DNA of 64,000 bases from positions 992,001 through 1,056,000 of the forward strand of contig LUGG01000005.1 in NCBI GenBank assembly GCA_001683735.1, read 5' to 3'. Of this stretch, positions 51,777 to 63,104 are shown one piece after another. This DNA comes from Grifola frondosa. Taxonomy: Eukaryota > Basidiomycota > Agaricomycetes > Polyporales > Grifolaceae. The translations under genes were made by a program, and so were the position numbers. The notes under the pieces were generated by a model, which was not told where the DNA came from, made no database searches, and saw only the letters and a list, made by a program, of their open reading frames with translations. Position 1 is the first letter of the stretch. Every line of letters begins with the position of its first letter.

Positions 51777-52751
51777 TCATGCGGGCTGCAGGATGTATAA
51801 TACATGCGAGACCAATTGCCCGTGAGCGCAGCTCAAATCGATGGAACGCTCATCCAGTCGACTCTCTTGCACACATAGACGGCCATGTGTGGCTCCGTCA
51901 TGGTACCATACCGTACCCGTGCGAGACACAAACCGCGCAGTGAAATGCTGCAGGCCGGAATAAATCAAGCCGGCAAGGCGCCAGGCATATGTGCCAGTTG
52001 GAAGGGTGATCGTGACGGTATGATCGATATCAACGTGAATGTTGGGCATGTTTTCCGGTACCACTTCCACCACCAACAGCGGAGGTGGGGTCTGCAGAGT
52101 GGTAATAACTCTTCCGTGAGTCCCACAACTGGGACATCTCCGAGAACATGTGCACATCAGTGCTTGTGAGATACAATGTGCTATAGATAAATCACGCACG
52201 CTTGTAGGATTGTCCCACATTGTACTGTAAATACTCCACACATAGTTCCGGCACATGTCTGTGTCCACAGTCGTGCAAGCGCCGCATCGTTTGCATGATA
52301 ATGAGGAAGACCCGAACGCGGTGGGGCACTGCAATAGCATTTGCATGACATCAGTAATTGATGTCAACTGTGAACCATATCTTGGAAAGGCTGTAGGACG
52401 TATCTCATGTAAACGATCCCTCAATCTATTGCGTACTGTCTCAAACAGGTTAATATTACAAGGTAGGATGTTGAAACATAGTCCGACATCTGTAATGAGT
52501 GGATTACCTGTGGCAATGGACTGCATCCATGTCGCCCCTTGGTCGACGTAAAGGTTGAATAAGACGGTCAGCAGTGCATCGTATGCACAACTCCAGTTGA
52601 TGCGGTCCCAGATTAAACCGTGAACAGGCGTTGCCTCGGAACTAGTCCCGTCGACGGCGGAGATAGTTGTTGCGTGATCCTGCCATCCAGCAGCCTGCGG
52701 GAATGTGTGTGCGGTATCATGTCCGGTGACGTTGATTTCAGACCTGTCCAA
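51777..52751 (-). CDS. Helitron-encoded ubiquitin-protease-like C-terminal domain
   Basis: About 300 aa continuing the Helitron polyprotein after one frame change within 52613-52751. A Cys box reads WDRINWSCAYDALLTVLFNL (Cys near 52590). Two CxxC knuckles follow (LSCKRCGACTT and CTCSRRCPSCG), as in the zinc fingers of USP-type deubiquitinases. A His box reads LAGLIYSGLQHFTARFV, followed by TVWYHDG (about 51910-51960). The order Cys box, zinc fingers, His box, Asp matches peptidase family C19, but identity is low and activity is unproven. It could instead be an OTU-like or inactive fold. A role in protecting the transposase from degradation is speculation. Confidence 0.6.
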   Translation of the reverse strand: MDRSEINVTGHDTAHTFPQAAGWQDHATTISAVDGTSSEATPVHGLIWDRINWSCAYDALLTVLFNLYVDQGATWMQSIATGNPLITDVGLCFNILPCNINLFETVRNRLRDRLHEIRPTAFPRYGSQLTSITDVMQMLLQCPTAFGSSSLSCKRCGACTTVDTDMCRNYVWSIYSTMWDNPTSVRDLSIAHCISQALMCTCSRRCPSCGTHGRVITTLQTPPPLLVVEVVPENMPNIHVDIDHTVTITLPTGTYAWRLAGLIYSGLQHFTARFVSRTGTVWYHDGATHGRLCVQESRLDERSIDLSCAHGQLVSHVLYILQPA

Positions 52752-55596
52752 TTTGCGGGCTTTCCCTGGCGAGTGCGTTTTGTGGGCTTGGACACATCAG
52801 CTTCCGGTGTGGACGCGGACACATACTTGTGTTTGCGGTCGGTGCCAACTAGTGTCCATTGTGCAGGCGCTTCGGGGGCCTGCAAATCAGCTTCAGGTAA
52901 ATCAGCCCAATTTAAGGCTGTAGGAACGTGGTCAGGCACATATCTTCTGCCGTAGTAATCTTGAAAAGATTGGATCAGAGGACCTCGAGTGTTGCCATGA
53001 ATTTCCGGGGGCAAAGTGCCCGTGAGCCGCATTTTGGTGATGCTATCGAGAATTTCCAACTCACGAAGCTCCCGTCGCAAGTCTCCTGCGGCCCCACCCT
53101 GCATCTTTGAGGAATCTAGATCACCTATGAGAACTGTGCCTTTGAAGGATGCACTGCGGGACAGACACGTATATATGGATTGGTGGTTCCGGCAGTATTT
53201 CAAGTGACATACATTTCGATCTCGCGTTTTCCCCTGTGCCCCGAAATCGGTCATGGCAAAGTTCCAGAGGACTGCCACTTGTTCACGCCATATGGTCACG
53301 TATTCATCTGATGGAAGCATGCAACGAATCTTCTTCCGATGGCGTGTGAGAGGTATCACGTTGTCAGGCAAACCCGCTACGTGGATGGTCCTGGGAGCAT
53401 TCGTCAGTCGCACAAACAATACGTCCAAGATCTCATAGCCGGTCGCAGACATGTGCGCGTCCCATCCAACAACTACACCTTCCGCTCCATTTGTAGCGCA
53501 TAGCTCCGTGGTGTCGTTGTGCTTCAGTAGAACAGGCATACCCTCACATAGAGACAAAATACCTGCATGGTGATCAGTTGCTGTTGGTGCGAGATGCCAC
53601 AGTGCGTTTTGTACTCTGCAATCAATCGTATCGGATTTGCGCACCGGATCAATTGTCGCCGCGATATGGCGTTGGGTTGCACGCACAGACGCAGCTTCGT
53701 TAGCAGTGGCATAATTGTCGACGGAGTGAAAGTGGTGAAGTCGCCTGCCAGTATCGGCCGCAAATCGTTCCACACCGAAGGCATTAATCGCATCCCTGTG
53801 CGCATTGCGGGCAGTGATGATAGAAACGTTCTTGAAACGAGGCGTATCTAGTGTAGCATCAGCAGAAGATGGATCAATTACACACCTGCGCAGCAGGCTG
53901 AGGTCATCACGCGTACATGCCTTGAAACGGAGGTTACTTAGAGCCTGTTTGAATGCTATATCTTCTTTCGACATACCCTGTTGTCTCATGTTCTGGCGTA
54001 GAATCACCACGGTAGTGAACCCGTGCCACGAGCCTTTCCCAGAGCATTTTTCTGAGCAGAGCCACTATCGCCTTGGCACCACGGCCCAATATGGCCGCTG
54101 TATAGAGAGTATTGTCCACTACCGGCGGGGGCAGCTGTGCGAAATCACCCGCAAAAATCATGCTCTTCCCACCAAATGGATGAGCGGGGTCGTTGAAAGA
54201 TTTTGATATCTGTGCACTAATTTTGTAGAGGTCGCCACACGATATCATGGAGACTTCGTCGATAAAGATCAGGTCCACACGTTCAAGGCGGCCACGGACC
54301 TTTTCTAGAGCGCTCACACTACTTCCGGAATCGCTTTGATGCCCAAAGCCGAGCATCGAGTGATACGTCATACCATCTACAATGCATGCGGCCGTTCCTG
54401 TTGGGCCCAAGACCACGAAGCGGTAAGGCTCATCTCATATGACCAAAAAGTACTGAACAGAAGCGATCACGGTAGACTTGCCGGTGCCGCCCATGCCCCC
54501 AGGTACATGTGGAGAGGCTCGCGAACGCGGTGATGGAGGTGGATTGCAATGATATAAAAGGCGCGTGTTTGTTCTACATTGAGGTTAAAGGTACAAACGA
54601 CTTTAGTAAACAGAGCAATGCTCGCGTCCTGAGGGCCCCGAGAGATATCCAGACTGTGGTCCAGGAGCCGGTTCAATTCATCGAGACTCACTTCTCTGAC
54701 TATCGCATTGGCTCTGGTCATTGGCGGCTGTAGTGGCACCCGCACTGTTATCTGAGACCCATCGCTGGCCCCCTGTTTGCGCGCAAGCACTTGCTGTTTC
54801 GCGTGCTCAACAGATGACATCCACCTGGCTGGAGATCGTCTCTCCATGCTTTCTGTGACGGGCACATACAGCGGAGAGTCCTGGAACTGTGGTGGCTCAT
54901 CAACTCTTGGTCTCAGAAGGGACAACAGCTCCCGCATGTAAGCAGTCTCTAAACGATGCTTGGCCGATCGCTTACCCATGTGTTCGACAGTTTCGTCGAG
55001 TGAGTTGACTAAGTCTTCCTCTGTGTAGTCTTCGACACAAGCATCATATGAGTCATCATGACTGCCCTCTGCAAATGCAGGAAGCTGTTCCCTGTCAGCG
55101 GCTCGACGCTGAGCGGTATAGTCATCTCTGGCATCCAGGCACTCATACAGTAAGTTCATATTTTTCATGATCCTCCTGTGCATGTCGGTGAAGCCGGCCT
55201 GATTGAATGCGGTTTCCCATTGCAGGGTTTCCTCCTTCAGGTGCTTTCCTGTCCTCCACCCTCCCGGTTTAAACAACATAAGCATAACCATGCAATACTG
55301 ATCATGATCACCACGGTCACACCTCGGCAACACCGCCCCGCGAAGTTAAGAACATATTCCTTGTCTTCACGCCTTATGAAAACGCCATGAGTGGTACGCA
55401 TTGGGTGACCTGATATGTACTGATATGGACCGATATTGGCTTCGTTATCCATGTCGCAGTCATCTGACTGGTCTCCCGCAGTACTACTATCGGACTGGCT
55501 GTCGCTCTCGCTCTCGCTAGGTTCGTGCACACTGTCTGAACAGTGTTTGTTGAATCTCTCCTTTTTGCGCAGTTTACGGACATCTGTCGTGGATAG
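52613..55596 (-). CDS. Helitron PIF1-like DNA helicase
   Basis: Superfamily 1 helicase region. Motif I is GGMGGTGKST (54484-54503), readable once one G is restored in the G-run at 54496-54500. Motif Ia is GPTGTAACIVDGMTYHSMLG, motif II LIFIDEVSMI (about 54240-54270), motif III GDFAQLPPP (about 54117-54145), and motifs V/VI include MTDFGAQGKTRD with YTCLSRSASFKGTV. The upstream linker is acidic (SESESDSQSDSS) and contains VEQTRAFYIIAIHL, the segment that precedes motif I in Helitron helicases. An in-frame TGA at 54435-54437, between motifs I and Ia, would stop translation. Confidence 0.8.
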
Positions 55597-58500
55597 CTAG
55601 TCATACATTGTCCAATGTGCAAACTGCTGAGGGCGATATACATAGTCGTCCGCGCGATTCATCCCCACAATCCCTGTATCATTGTGTCCCATCACAATGG
55701 AATCAGCATCCTCTTCAGTCGACCAACGATGACGGTCGGTTGGATGGCCAGTGAGAATCGCGCGTTTCCAGTACGTGTGCCAGAAGATGACACGAAACAG
55801 ATGACCAGTGTAGTGGTCAGGTTGACCGAGAAGATAAGCACATGCAGCAGGCCCACCGGTCTCCTGCAGCACTGAGAGAGCATTCACAATCTTGGTAATC
55901 ACGCTTCGTGCGATGTCCGACCTCGCGGACGAAGTACTGGCAATCTGCTCCCGATTACGATCAAGAACAGTGCGCACGGTTTCGAAAAACTGTGAGTATT
56001 CAAATTACTCTTGGTTACATAGTCGGTCACATACGCCACAACTGCTTTCACCTGAGTACCAGACAGCAGGCAAGTCACGTCCGTGTTACACCGAAGGATG
56101 TAACTCAACACTGGATTGTAAGTGTTGATCCAAGGCTCTCTCTTCCGAAAGCGAATGGCACCACTTTCTAAATCTATCACATTTTCAGGAAACAACTCTC
56201 TAGGAAAGCGAGCACGACATTGCTGGCTCGAGCCTCGTTGACATCCTTTGCTGTGAGTCGGGTCATGCCTGTTAGAGTAAAACACAACAGCATCAGTCTC
56301 CTCTGAGAATCTCGAATGCCATTCGTCAAGTGATTTCTCACTGAACAGATCAGGTGGTCTGTCAGGCATTGTGGTGGCAGGGTCGCGAACACCCGTGCGA
56401 GTGACGGTTTTCAGTCGACCATGGTCAGTCACCACCGTTTCTTGAAGACGCTGACTCACATCTTCCATAGACCCTGTCGCGAAATCACCGGTGTGGCAGG
56501 ACTGCAACCACCGTAGCAGCTCTGTTTGAAATGCCTGATCTTCGAGCAGACGGTCACAGATATCCTGTGGACTGAGACTGCACGCTATCCAAAGCAACAT
56601 GTGGAGGTGCAGTGTCAGGCGACCCTGAGATTCTACGGTGCTGTAGTATGCTTCTGTAGGTCCAAACAAACCTGTTTCTGCACTGTTCACCTTTAGGATT
56701 TGATGCAGGAACGTTTGCACCATGAAGTGGAAGAAGCGTGCACAGGCCACTGGATTTTGCGCAATAGCACGGAGGCATTGCGATGTATCTGGCATCAAAG
56801 GCGTACGAGTCGTCAGATCGATCTTCTCCCCACAGTAATATAAACACAGTGGATGTTTAATGTCCACAGGGGCGAACATAATGAAGAAGACAGGCATCCC
56901 TATCTTCATGATGAGTGCTTTAATTTCTCATCTCTGATATCTCTTCTGTGTCACTGACCCCTGCACATGACCAGCGACATGATCGACGATACTCATCAGT
57001 TCAAAGCAATGCTTTTCCGCGTCGTCATTCGCTTTCACATACTCCCCTTCTGCACCGCGAGCAATCACGCGGTTCAAAGCATCGTGATCTAGGTTCAGAA
57101 TCTTGTCGACCACGCTGGGAAAATGCCTCTTAGAGGTAAGTAACCATCCTCCTTGTGAGCTACCCCGTATTTGCTCATGATTGAAAGCGATGAATGGGAA
57201 ACATTCATCCACTTGGAATCGACGGTCTGCGTACATCAGGCAATGTCGTACGTGGTTAATTCTGTGTATGTTTGTCCTGATGCCGGTGTTCTCAAAACCC
57301 CCTAGGCCATATGGGAACAACCATGGGAACATGGACGGAAACAAGCGAGGGTTATGATAGATGGATTCGGGTGAATCCTGATGACCGTAAGCGAGAGCTT
57401 TTCCCCCGCTCTGAAACCATTGTAATGCAGTGGCTATTTTTTGTTGATGAGTCATCGTGGCGAATTGCGCGCCAGTCAAACCATGGACAGCGAAGGAACA
57501 AGGCCCGTCTTCGGTCCCCCGCTCCTCGTCTAAGTCATTCACGGATAGAGCTTCCGTGGGCGCTTTGCCATCACCAGGTCGATACACCACACACACAGGT
57601 GGCTCATCTTCCGCATATTGCCTCATATGCTCAGGGGATATTTGCACCTCTGCATAATCCGAATGATTACAACACAACCACTTCAATGCGTCCATGACTG
57701 CATTATGGCGGATGAGAAACGGAGTCCTCTTCCAGTCTGAAGTGGTAGGCTTACACGACCCTATGAATAGCACGGCTAAACACTGATCGACGTCTGCGCG
57801 GGGGGGAGGCAGCACAGAATATACCTTTGCGACCGGCTGACTGAACATAATTGCATTTGCAGAGAGCTTGCGTTGTCCCTTACTAACCTTGGCGACAAAG
57901 TAATTGTGGCACACCGAGTGACAAGCATACGTTCCAAGAAAGATAAGTCAGAGAGCACACCCGGGATCTCTCCAAGCCACAAACCATTCGCGAGAGCTTG
58001 GCTGGGAATGTTACCCCGTTTCACAACTCTCCAACATGTCTTACAAACATCCATGAGTTCATGGTCACCGACAGTACGTACAGCAGGCGCATACAAAATG
58101 GGGCCGGGTAACTCCATGATAGGTTGATCAGGACTGGCACGTTCATGTCTCGTAACACCTTCACCAGACCTTTCCAAACAGTGGAGATCAAGGTCACCTG
58201 TGCGGATGTTTTTCAACAGCGCGCGGGTTACGAGACATCCACATATGGCGCATGGAAGTTCCTCAATCAAACTCGGTTGGAAGGCGTCACACCATGCACG
58301 CACGAAGGCAGCCTCTTTGGACGGTGTATTGTGCGAGGGGGGGAAACGTCGATGGTCGTTCGAGGGGGCAGAAATCGGTAGAATATCACCCAACGACGCC
58401 GTATTCTGTTCTTTATGGGGATGTTCAGTTATCGGTATTGAAACGTCGAGTGACACCCCACCATACAACCGATGGGTGTGCACGATAAATAAATGATATG

Positions 58501-58777
58501 TGGGTATACAATTGATACTACATACATGTGACGCAAGGATGTGCTGCATGGCCACAGTTCGCCTGTCCCGTCTTTTAAAATGCATGTCGTGGTAGCCTGC
58601 CACGCTGAGAAGCTTTCTACTGGGTAGACGATGGACAAATGAGGAGAGCGGAATGTCAAGTACCATATATGGACCGCCAATGTCCGCAGGAGGTGAGGAC
58701 TGAAGGACAACACCGCTGTACTGAGCGACAAATGGGTGAGGTGGGAACTTGCCGTACAAGATGGGGTACGTCGACAA
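55597..58777 (-). CDS. Helitron Rep and N-terminal region
   Basis: It starts MSTYPILYGKFPPHPF at 58777. A zinc-knuckle-like CAICGCLV and DVCKTCWRV segment plus LSFLERMLVTRC joined to HNYFVAKVSKGQRKL and SANAIMFSQP match the DUF6570 region, with a frame change near 57910. The Helitron-like N-terminal domain carries FPSMFPWLFPYGLGGFENTG. The Rep core has the HUH motif QGRLTLHLHMLLW (about 56589-56620) and the twin tyrosines YVTDYVTK (about 56010-56036), the nuclease residues that attach to DNA. A frame change lies near 56920. An in-frame TAG at 55597-55599 follows HWTMYD and separates this part from the helicase half. Confidence 0.8.
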
Positions 58778-58896
58778 TTCCTCGCCATTGTATAGTTGGT
58801 AGGCAATGTGCTGATCTGTTCACGCGAACGGAGAAGACGCACACGGAGTGGGATTGCCCGCGCCGCGAGCATGACGAGGACGAATACAGGGCATAA

Positions 58897-58975
58897 TCTA
58901 ATACGCTGTATTAGATGACAGAGAGTCCGATACACTGTATCAGATGACAGGACAGAGTCCGACACACTGTGTCGG
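58897..58975. repeat. Three tandem hairpins, possible Helitron 5' subterminal sequence
   Basis: Perfect inverted repeats TAATAC-GCT-GTATTA (58899-58913), GATAC-ACT-GTATC (58929-58941) and CCGACAC-ACT-GTGTCGG (58959-58975). Each is followed by GATGACAG and they are spaced 29 and 32 bases apart. The loop CT is constant while stems vary by compensated changes. Confidence 0.8.
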
Positions 58976-59199
58976 ATGACAGGACAAAGACTCACACTCT
59001 ATCGGAGGAGCGGGTGTAGCGTATGGACCGAACAGAGATTGACAGAGTGGGTCTGACTTTCAGCTAAATGCGGAGGCAAGAGGTGTGTGAGTGGGATGCA
59101 TTGGACAACAGACGCGCGGTGTGCGTACGGATGTGCATGTAGATGTCGATCCACAACATACAGCGTTCACAGTTGACGATGACCCACCCGACGGGCAAC

Positions 59200-59720
59200 G
59201 GCTTGGTGGAGGGGTGAAGTTGACCTTCAATGCAGGGAGACACGTGAGTTTTTTTTCAAATTTGGGCGTGTTTAGCCGCGATCGCCACCCAGCAGGGGAT
59301 TTGAAGAAGGCGCATCATTGGCACCCCCAACATTCCTGGCCTCAGGCGTGGAGCTATTTTCATGCCTGCTGCCTTGCAAAGGTATGTGGCAGCATCGTCC
59401 ATGGCTGTCTTAGCGCTGATGTGATCTGAGCTAGATTGATACACACCTTTGTCCACCGCACACGCCCTGAGACCAACGCTTTTCCTATTAGCCATGTCCT
59501 GCGCCATGCCACCTGGGGTCGGGATGACCACGTTGACATCCTGTGCCTCCATGATCAGCCCCTCGCGATGCTCGTGGTCGGTCGAGTGGTGGCACCGGTG
59601 GATGGTGTAGAGCACCCTGCACCAGGCACACCACCGTACGTATGTCTGGAACCCCTCAGGCATCGGGACCTCGTTGCGGCACGCATTCTACAAGGGGTAC
59701 ACAGCAATCCGCAATTTGGT
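59200..59720 (-). CDS. Unrecognised minus-strand exons upstream of the Helitron
   Basis: Two exons join across an intron with GTGTATC and AGACAG ends (about 59408-59447). The first reads RNEVPMPEGFQTYVRWCAWC, RVLYTIHRCHHSTDHEH and VVIPTPGGMAQDMAN; the second reads MDDAATYLCKAAGM, LRPGMLGVPMMRLLQIPCWV and AIAAKHAQI. The CxxC and clustered His suggest metal binding. No family is recognised. It may be a separate small gene or captured sequence. Confidence 0.35.
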
Positions 59721-59875
59721 GAGTCTGATACCTCCGCGTGCTGGATGGTTCACTCACATTCATGTAGTCTCGACACGGCCTCTCATGATGCATCAGAGTT
59801 TTCATGAACAAAATGTAAAGGTATATATGTTTCTATACTATGTATAATTTAACAAATTTCTGTAATTCTGATACA

Positions 59876-60372
59876 GCACTAGACAAGGGTATATAATCCT
59901 AAGTAGCGTTGGTGACATCTGCATAATGCATAAGTATTTCAGGATATTATTAGTGTTATCATAAAGGAGAATCCGGTGAGATGCAGCAGAGAGATTGTTA
60001 CTGACACATCCTGCCAGGTAGCCGGGAATGTCAATTGACGCAATGCTTACAGGAACTCAACAGATCAACCGAAGCATATAAAGATATATTACGCTGGCAG
60101 GTGTTTCGTAAGGTGCGCCCGGATGCGGCACTAGACATGGGTATATAATCCTAAGTAGCGTTGGTGACATCTGCATAATGCATAAGTATTTTAGGATATT
60201 ATTAGTGATATCATAAAGGAGAATCCGGTGAGATGCAGCAGAGAGATTGTTACTGACACATCCTGCCAGGTAGCCGGGAATGTCAATTGACACAATGCTT
60301 ACAGGAACTCAACAGATCAACCGAAGCATGTAAAGATATATTACGCTGGCAGGTGTTTCGTAAGATGTGCCC
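59876..60372. repeat. 252-bp tandem duplication
   Basis: Copy 1 is 59876-60127 and copy 2 is 60128 to about 60372. They are nearly identical (few substitutions, such as GACAAGGG versus GACATGGG). Both end with CTGGCAGGTGTTTCGTAAG, which also heads the following minisatellite. High identity indicates a recent event. Confidence 0.85.
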
Positions 60373-60563
60373 GACCGAGAAGAGCGACCAGCGGCAGCGA
60401 GGTTGGCGTGAGCTCCACAAGCATGCAAGTCTGGCAGGTGTTTCGTAAGATGTGCCCGACCGAGAAGAGCGACCAGCGGCAGCGAGGTTGGCGTGAGCTC
60501 CACAAGCATGCAAGTCTGGCAGGTGTTTCGTAAGGTGCGCCCGACCGAGAAGAGCGACCGGCG
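60346..60563. repeat. 85-bp minisatellite, 2.6 copies
   Basis: Units start at 60346, 60431 and 60516 with CTGGCAGGTGTTTCGTAAG, then GACCGAGAAGAGCGACC. Units 1 and 2 are identical by eye. Because 85 is not a multiple of three, reading frames through it are not conserved as protein. Confidence 0.85.
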
Positions 60564-60697
60564 ACGATCACATTTATGGGGGTTTAATATATATCTTGGT
60601 CTTGGTCTGTTTTAGAAGGAAATAATCTACGAAATTCGCGAGGTATGAATGGCAGGACAACGCGTGGATACATGCATATGTAAATAAAGTGTTCCCG

Positions 60698-62101
60698 CTA
60701 CGTGGACACCGCCGCCGCAGTGTTGTTCTTCTGCTTACGTCTCTCCAAAAGTTTAGCTAATGCACTATTCTTGGCAGGTGCCCGTGCGCCCGTTGCGGAT
60801 CCAGGAAAAATATGACTAGCAACCATACTCATGAATCCACATATTGACTGAGAGGTACGCAACATAACGCACCGGTTCCACCATGCTAAAAGCGCATCGA
60901 CATCTTCTTTCTCATTGATGTCATCAAGGAACTCCAGGACACTATTATAGAATCGTTCGGAGTCAGTCACAGTGTCCGTTCTGGAAAACACGGATGACGA
61001 AGATAAGGCGAATCGGACCTGGTAGAATACGTGAGATACCGTCCATGACTATAGTTGAGAACAGTCGATAAGGACATCATGCTCACTTGAGTAGCGATGT
61101 AAGCAATCGAGGCAGCCGTCACCTTGGTCATACCATGGATACGAGCATTGCCAGCTCTTGTAGCTTTGGTTTCATCGTCCACGGAACTGGGCGAAGTAAA
61201 AATATGCTTGTAAGCCTGCATTTACGAAAATTTCAGTAAGATGACAAATCCAATGCCGATCACACTCACTGTCACTAACAGCCTACTTCTCAATAACCCA
61301 TTCCAAGGATCGTCCGGGTCGTACTGGTTATTGGCATACAAGAAAATCGGCCACTGGTCCCCGGGACTGTCATTTCCCCGCTACGCAGCTGGGCCTTCAC
61401 ACTAGACCGAGTAAGCGTAGCTTATGCCAAAATAGAGAGTCGACGTACTTGGAATCTGCCCAATTCAAGCCAGCCGGACAAAGAAGCGACCCAGTGACTT
61501 CATGATGATAGCCACGATTAGTTTTGATGTTGCGGGCGATAGGGGGCACGAAAGCCTCTCCTGGAGTGCCGATCCAGTCCAAAATATGACCTTTCAGACT
61601 CTTCGTATCATCTGACCTCGCACTTGAAGCACCCCGCTGAATCTAGTAACATTAGGCTATATAATGATGATAAGGAGGGAACATACGAAGTCAGCAACTC
61701 GAGACATCTCTTCTTCGTCGCAGTCGGTCATCAACCGTTGCTCCAAGAAAGGGACCAGGTTCAATAGCTGCGCGAAGACCCGCTGCTCTCGCCGTTCTCT
61801 GTGATGATAGGGAAGTGAGCAATACTAAAAGGATGAATGAACATACTCAGCAGATAATAATTCCATCGGTTCTCGCTCGTCTAAACGAAGCACACAGTTC
61901 ACAATCAGTGCAGAGACGTTGCACATGGCATGAATGGTTCTCCCGAAATGACGACCATGGTGCACGAGCGGGTCAGAGGTACGCCTAGGAAAGAAATTAG
62001 TGCACGGAAACATGTATGGTGAAGGGAATGTACGGTTTCTTCCGTGGCCCTTGTTCAAGGGCACTCGGTCGCCTGGTTCCGGATTCGATGTTGTCACTCA
62101 T
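60698..62101 (-). CDS. DUF6698-family protein
   Basis: Basidiomycete-specific family of unknown function, often multicopy and found near transposons. The start at 62101 (MSDNIESGTRRPSALEQGPR) needs one frame change before DPLVHHGRHFGRTIHAMCNV. Exons continue with ERREQRVFAQLLNLVPFLEQ, MTDCDEEEMSRVADF, then RGASSARSDDTKSLKGHILDW and FVPPIARNIKTNRGYHHEVTG. Further on come FLYANNQYDPDDPWNGLLRS, AYKHIFTSPSSVDDETKATR, AGNARIHGMTKVTAASIAYI, then VFSRTDTVTDSERFYNSVLE and LLAWWNR. The C-terminus is basic with Ala/Lys (LAKLLERRKQKNN). Introns are 40-60 nt, e.g. at about 60820-60866. I recognise the family by the conserved FTSPSSV, HGM and D-S-E-RFYNS blocks. Confidence 0.7.
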
Positions 62102-62274
62102 GAATACTGAGAGCGAGAGACTGAAGGGCTAATTCTGCGAGGAATCAAGGCATAAGCGCATGATGAAGTCTACCTCATCTTAAAGGTGAAACTTGATCAA
62201 GCTCGCGTGACCTCAAAGTATCAAATCTACAAGGCTGTCGTAATGGTATTCGCGCTATGCCATTATGGTGTTTC
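62102..62274. other. Short spacer
   Basis: Upstream region of the DUF6698 gene; nothing else seen. Confidence 0.4.
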
Positions 62275-62965
62275 AAGGAACAATGTCGTCGGCGTCCGGG
62301 CACGTCATGAAAGAATGAAAAAATCATCTTAACAACACACCTCGGTTTGCTTCTAGGACAAGACAGCCAGACGGGCTTACGTTGTGCGTATGTTTGAAGG
62401 GCGATTCAGGGCGGGATGTGACGGCGTTTCTAATCAGTGGTGTCTGAAGAAAATGTACGATGTCGTCGGCATTCGGGCACGTCATGAGAGAATGAAATAA
62501 TCATCTTGACAACGCATTCGGTCTGCTTCTGAGACGAGATAGCCAGACGGGCACACATTGTGCATATGTTCGAAGGGCGACTCAGGGCGGGTGCACGGCG
62601 TTTCTAATCAGTGGTGTCTGAAGAAAATGTACGATGTCGTCGGCATTCGGGCACGTCATGAAAGAATGAAAAAAATCATCTTAACAACACACCTCGGTTT
62701 GCTTCTAGGACAAGACAGCCAGACGGGCTTACGTTGTGCATATGTTCGAAGGGCGATTCAGGGCGGGATGTGACGGCGTTTCTAATCAGTGGTGTCTGAA
62801 GAAAATGTACGATGTCGTCGGCATTCGGGCACGTCATGAAAGAATGAAAAAAATCATCTTAACAACACACCTCGGTTTGCTTCTGGGACAAGATAGCCAG
62901 ACGGGCTTACGTTGTGTGTATGTTCGAAGGGCGATTCAGGGCGGGATGGGACGGCGTTTCCAATA
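62275..62965. repeat. Four-copy tandem repeat, about 178 bp unit
   Basis: The word TGTCGTCGGC recurs at 62284, 62461, 62635 and 62813 (spacing 177, 174, 178). Units share CACGTCATGAAAGAATGAAA, ACAACACACCTCGGTTTGCT and CAGACGGGCTTACGTTGTG. Copies 3 and 4 are almost identical; copy 2 is most diverged. A plus-strand frame runs through two copies, but this follows from the repeat and is not good evidence of a protein. Confidence 0.9.
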
Positions 62966-63104
62966 ACACTCCACTTGTGTCTCTATGGCATCTGGAGGAA
63001 TGCAAGATGTTCGCAGATGAAGTTACAAGCCAACAGAGATGCACCTCCTTTCTCATATAAGAGCACAGGAATCATGAACTTCTACAGATCATTCTCGTCA
63101 TATT

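Larger units (their letters stand above)
51777..58996 (-). mobile_element. Helitron (rolling-circle transposon), degenerate
   Basis: About 7 kb on the minus strand with the full autonomous set in order: DUF6570-like and Helitron-like N-terminal region, HUH/Y2 Rep, PIF1-type helicase and a protease-like tail. Helitrons replicate by nicking one strand with the Rep tyrosine and peeling it off with the helicase. The expected 5' TC and 3' CTRR ends with a hairpin could not be fixed. A cluster of three hairpins at 58897-58975 lies just upstream of the gene. Two in-frame stop codons and several frame losses indicate an inactive copy. Confidence 0.8.

Noticed and set aside
60283..60571. Overlapping minus-strand frames with LTPTSLPLVALLGRAH repeats
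   Set aside because: Products of an 85-bp minisatellite whose unit is not a multiple of three; not conserved as protein.
62558..62966. Two tandem plus-strand frames with identical protein sequence
   Set aside because: They arise from the 178-bp tandem repeat; first residues differ by repeat junction and there is no promoter or exon evidence.
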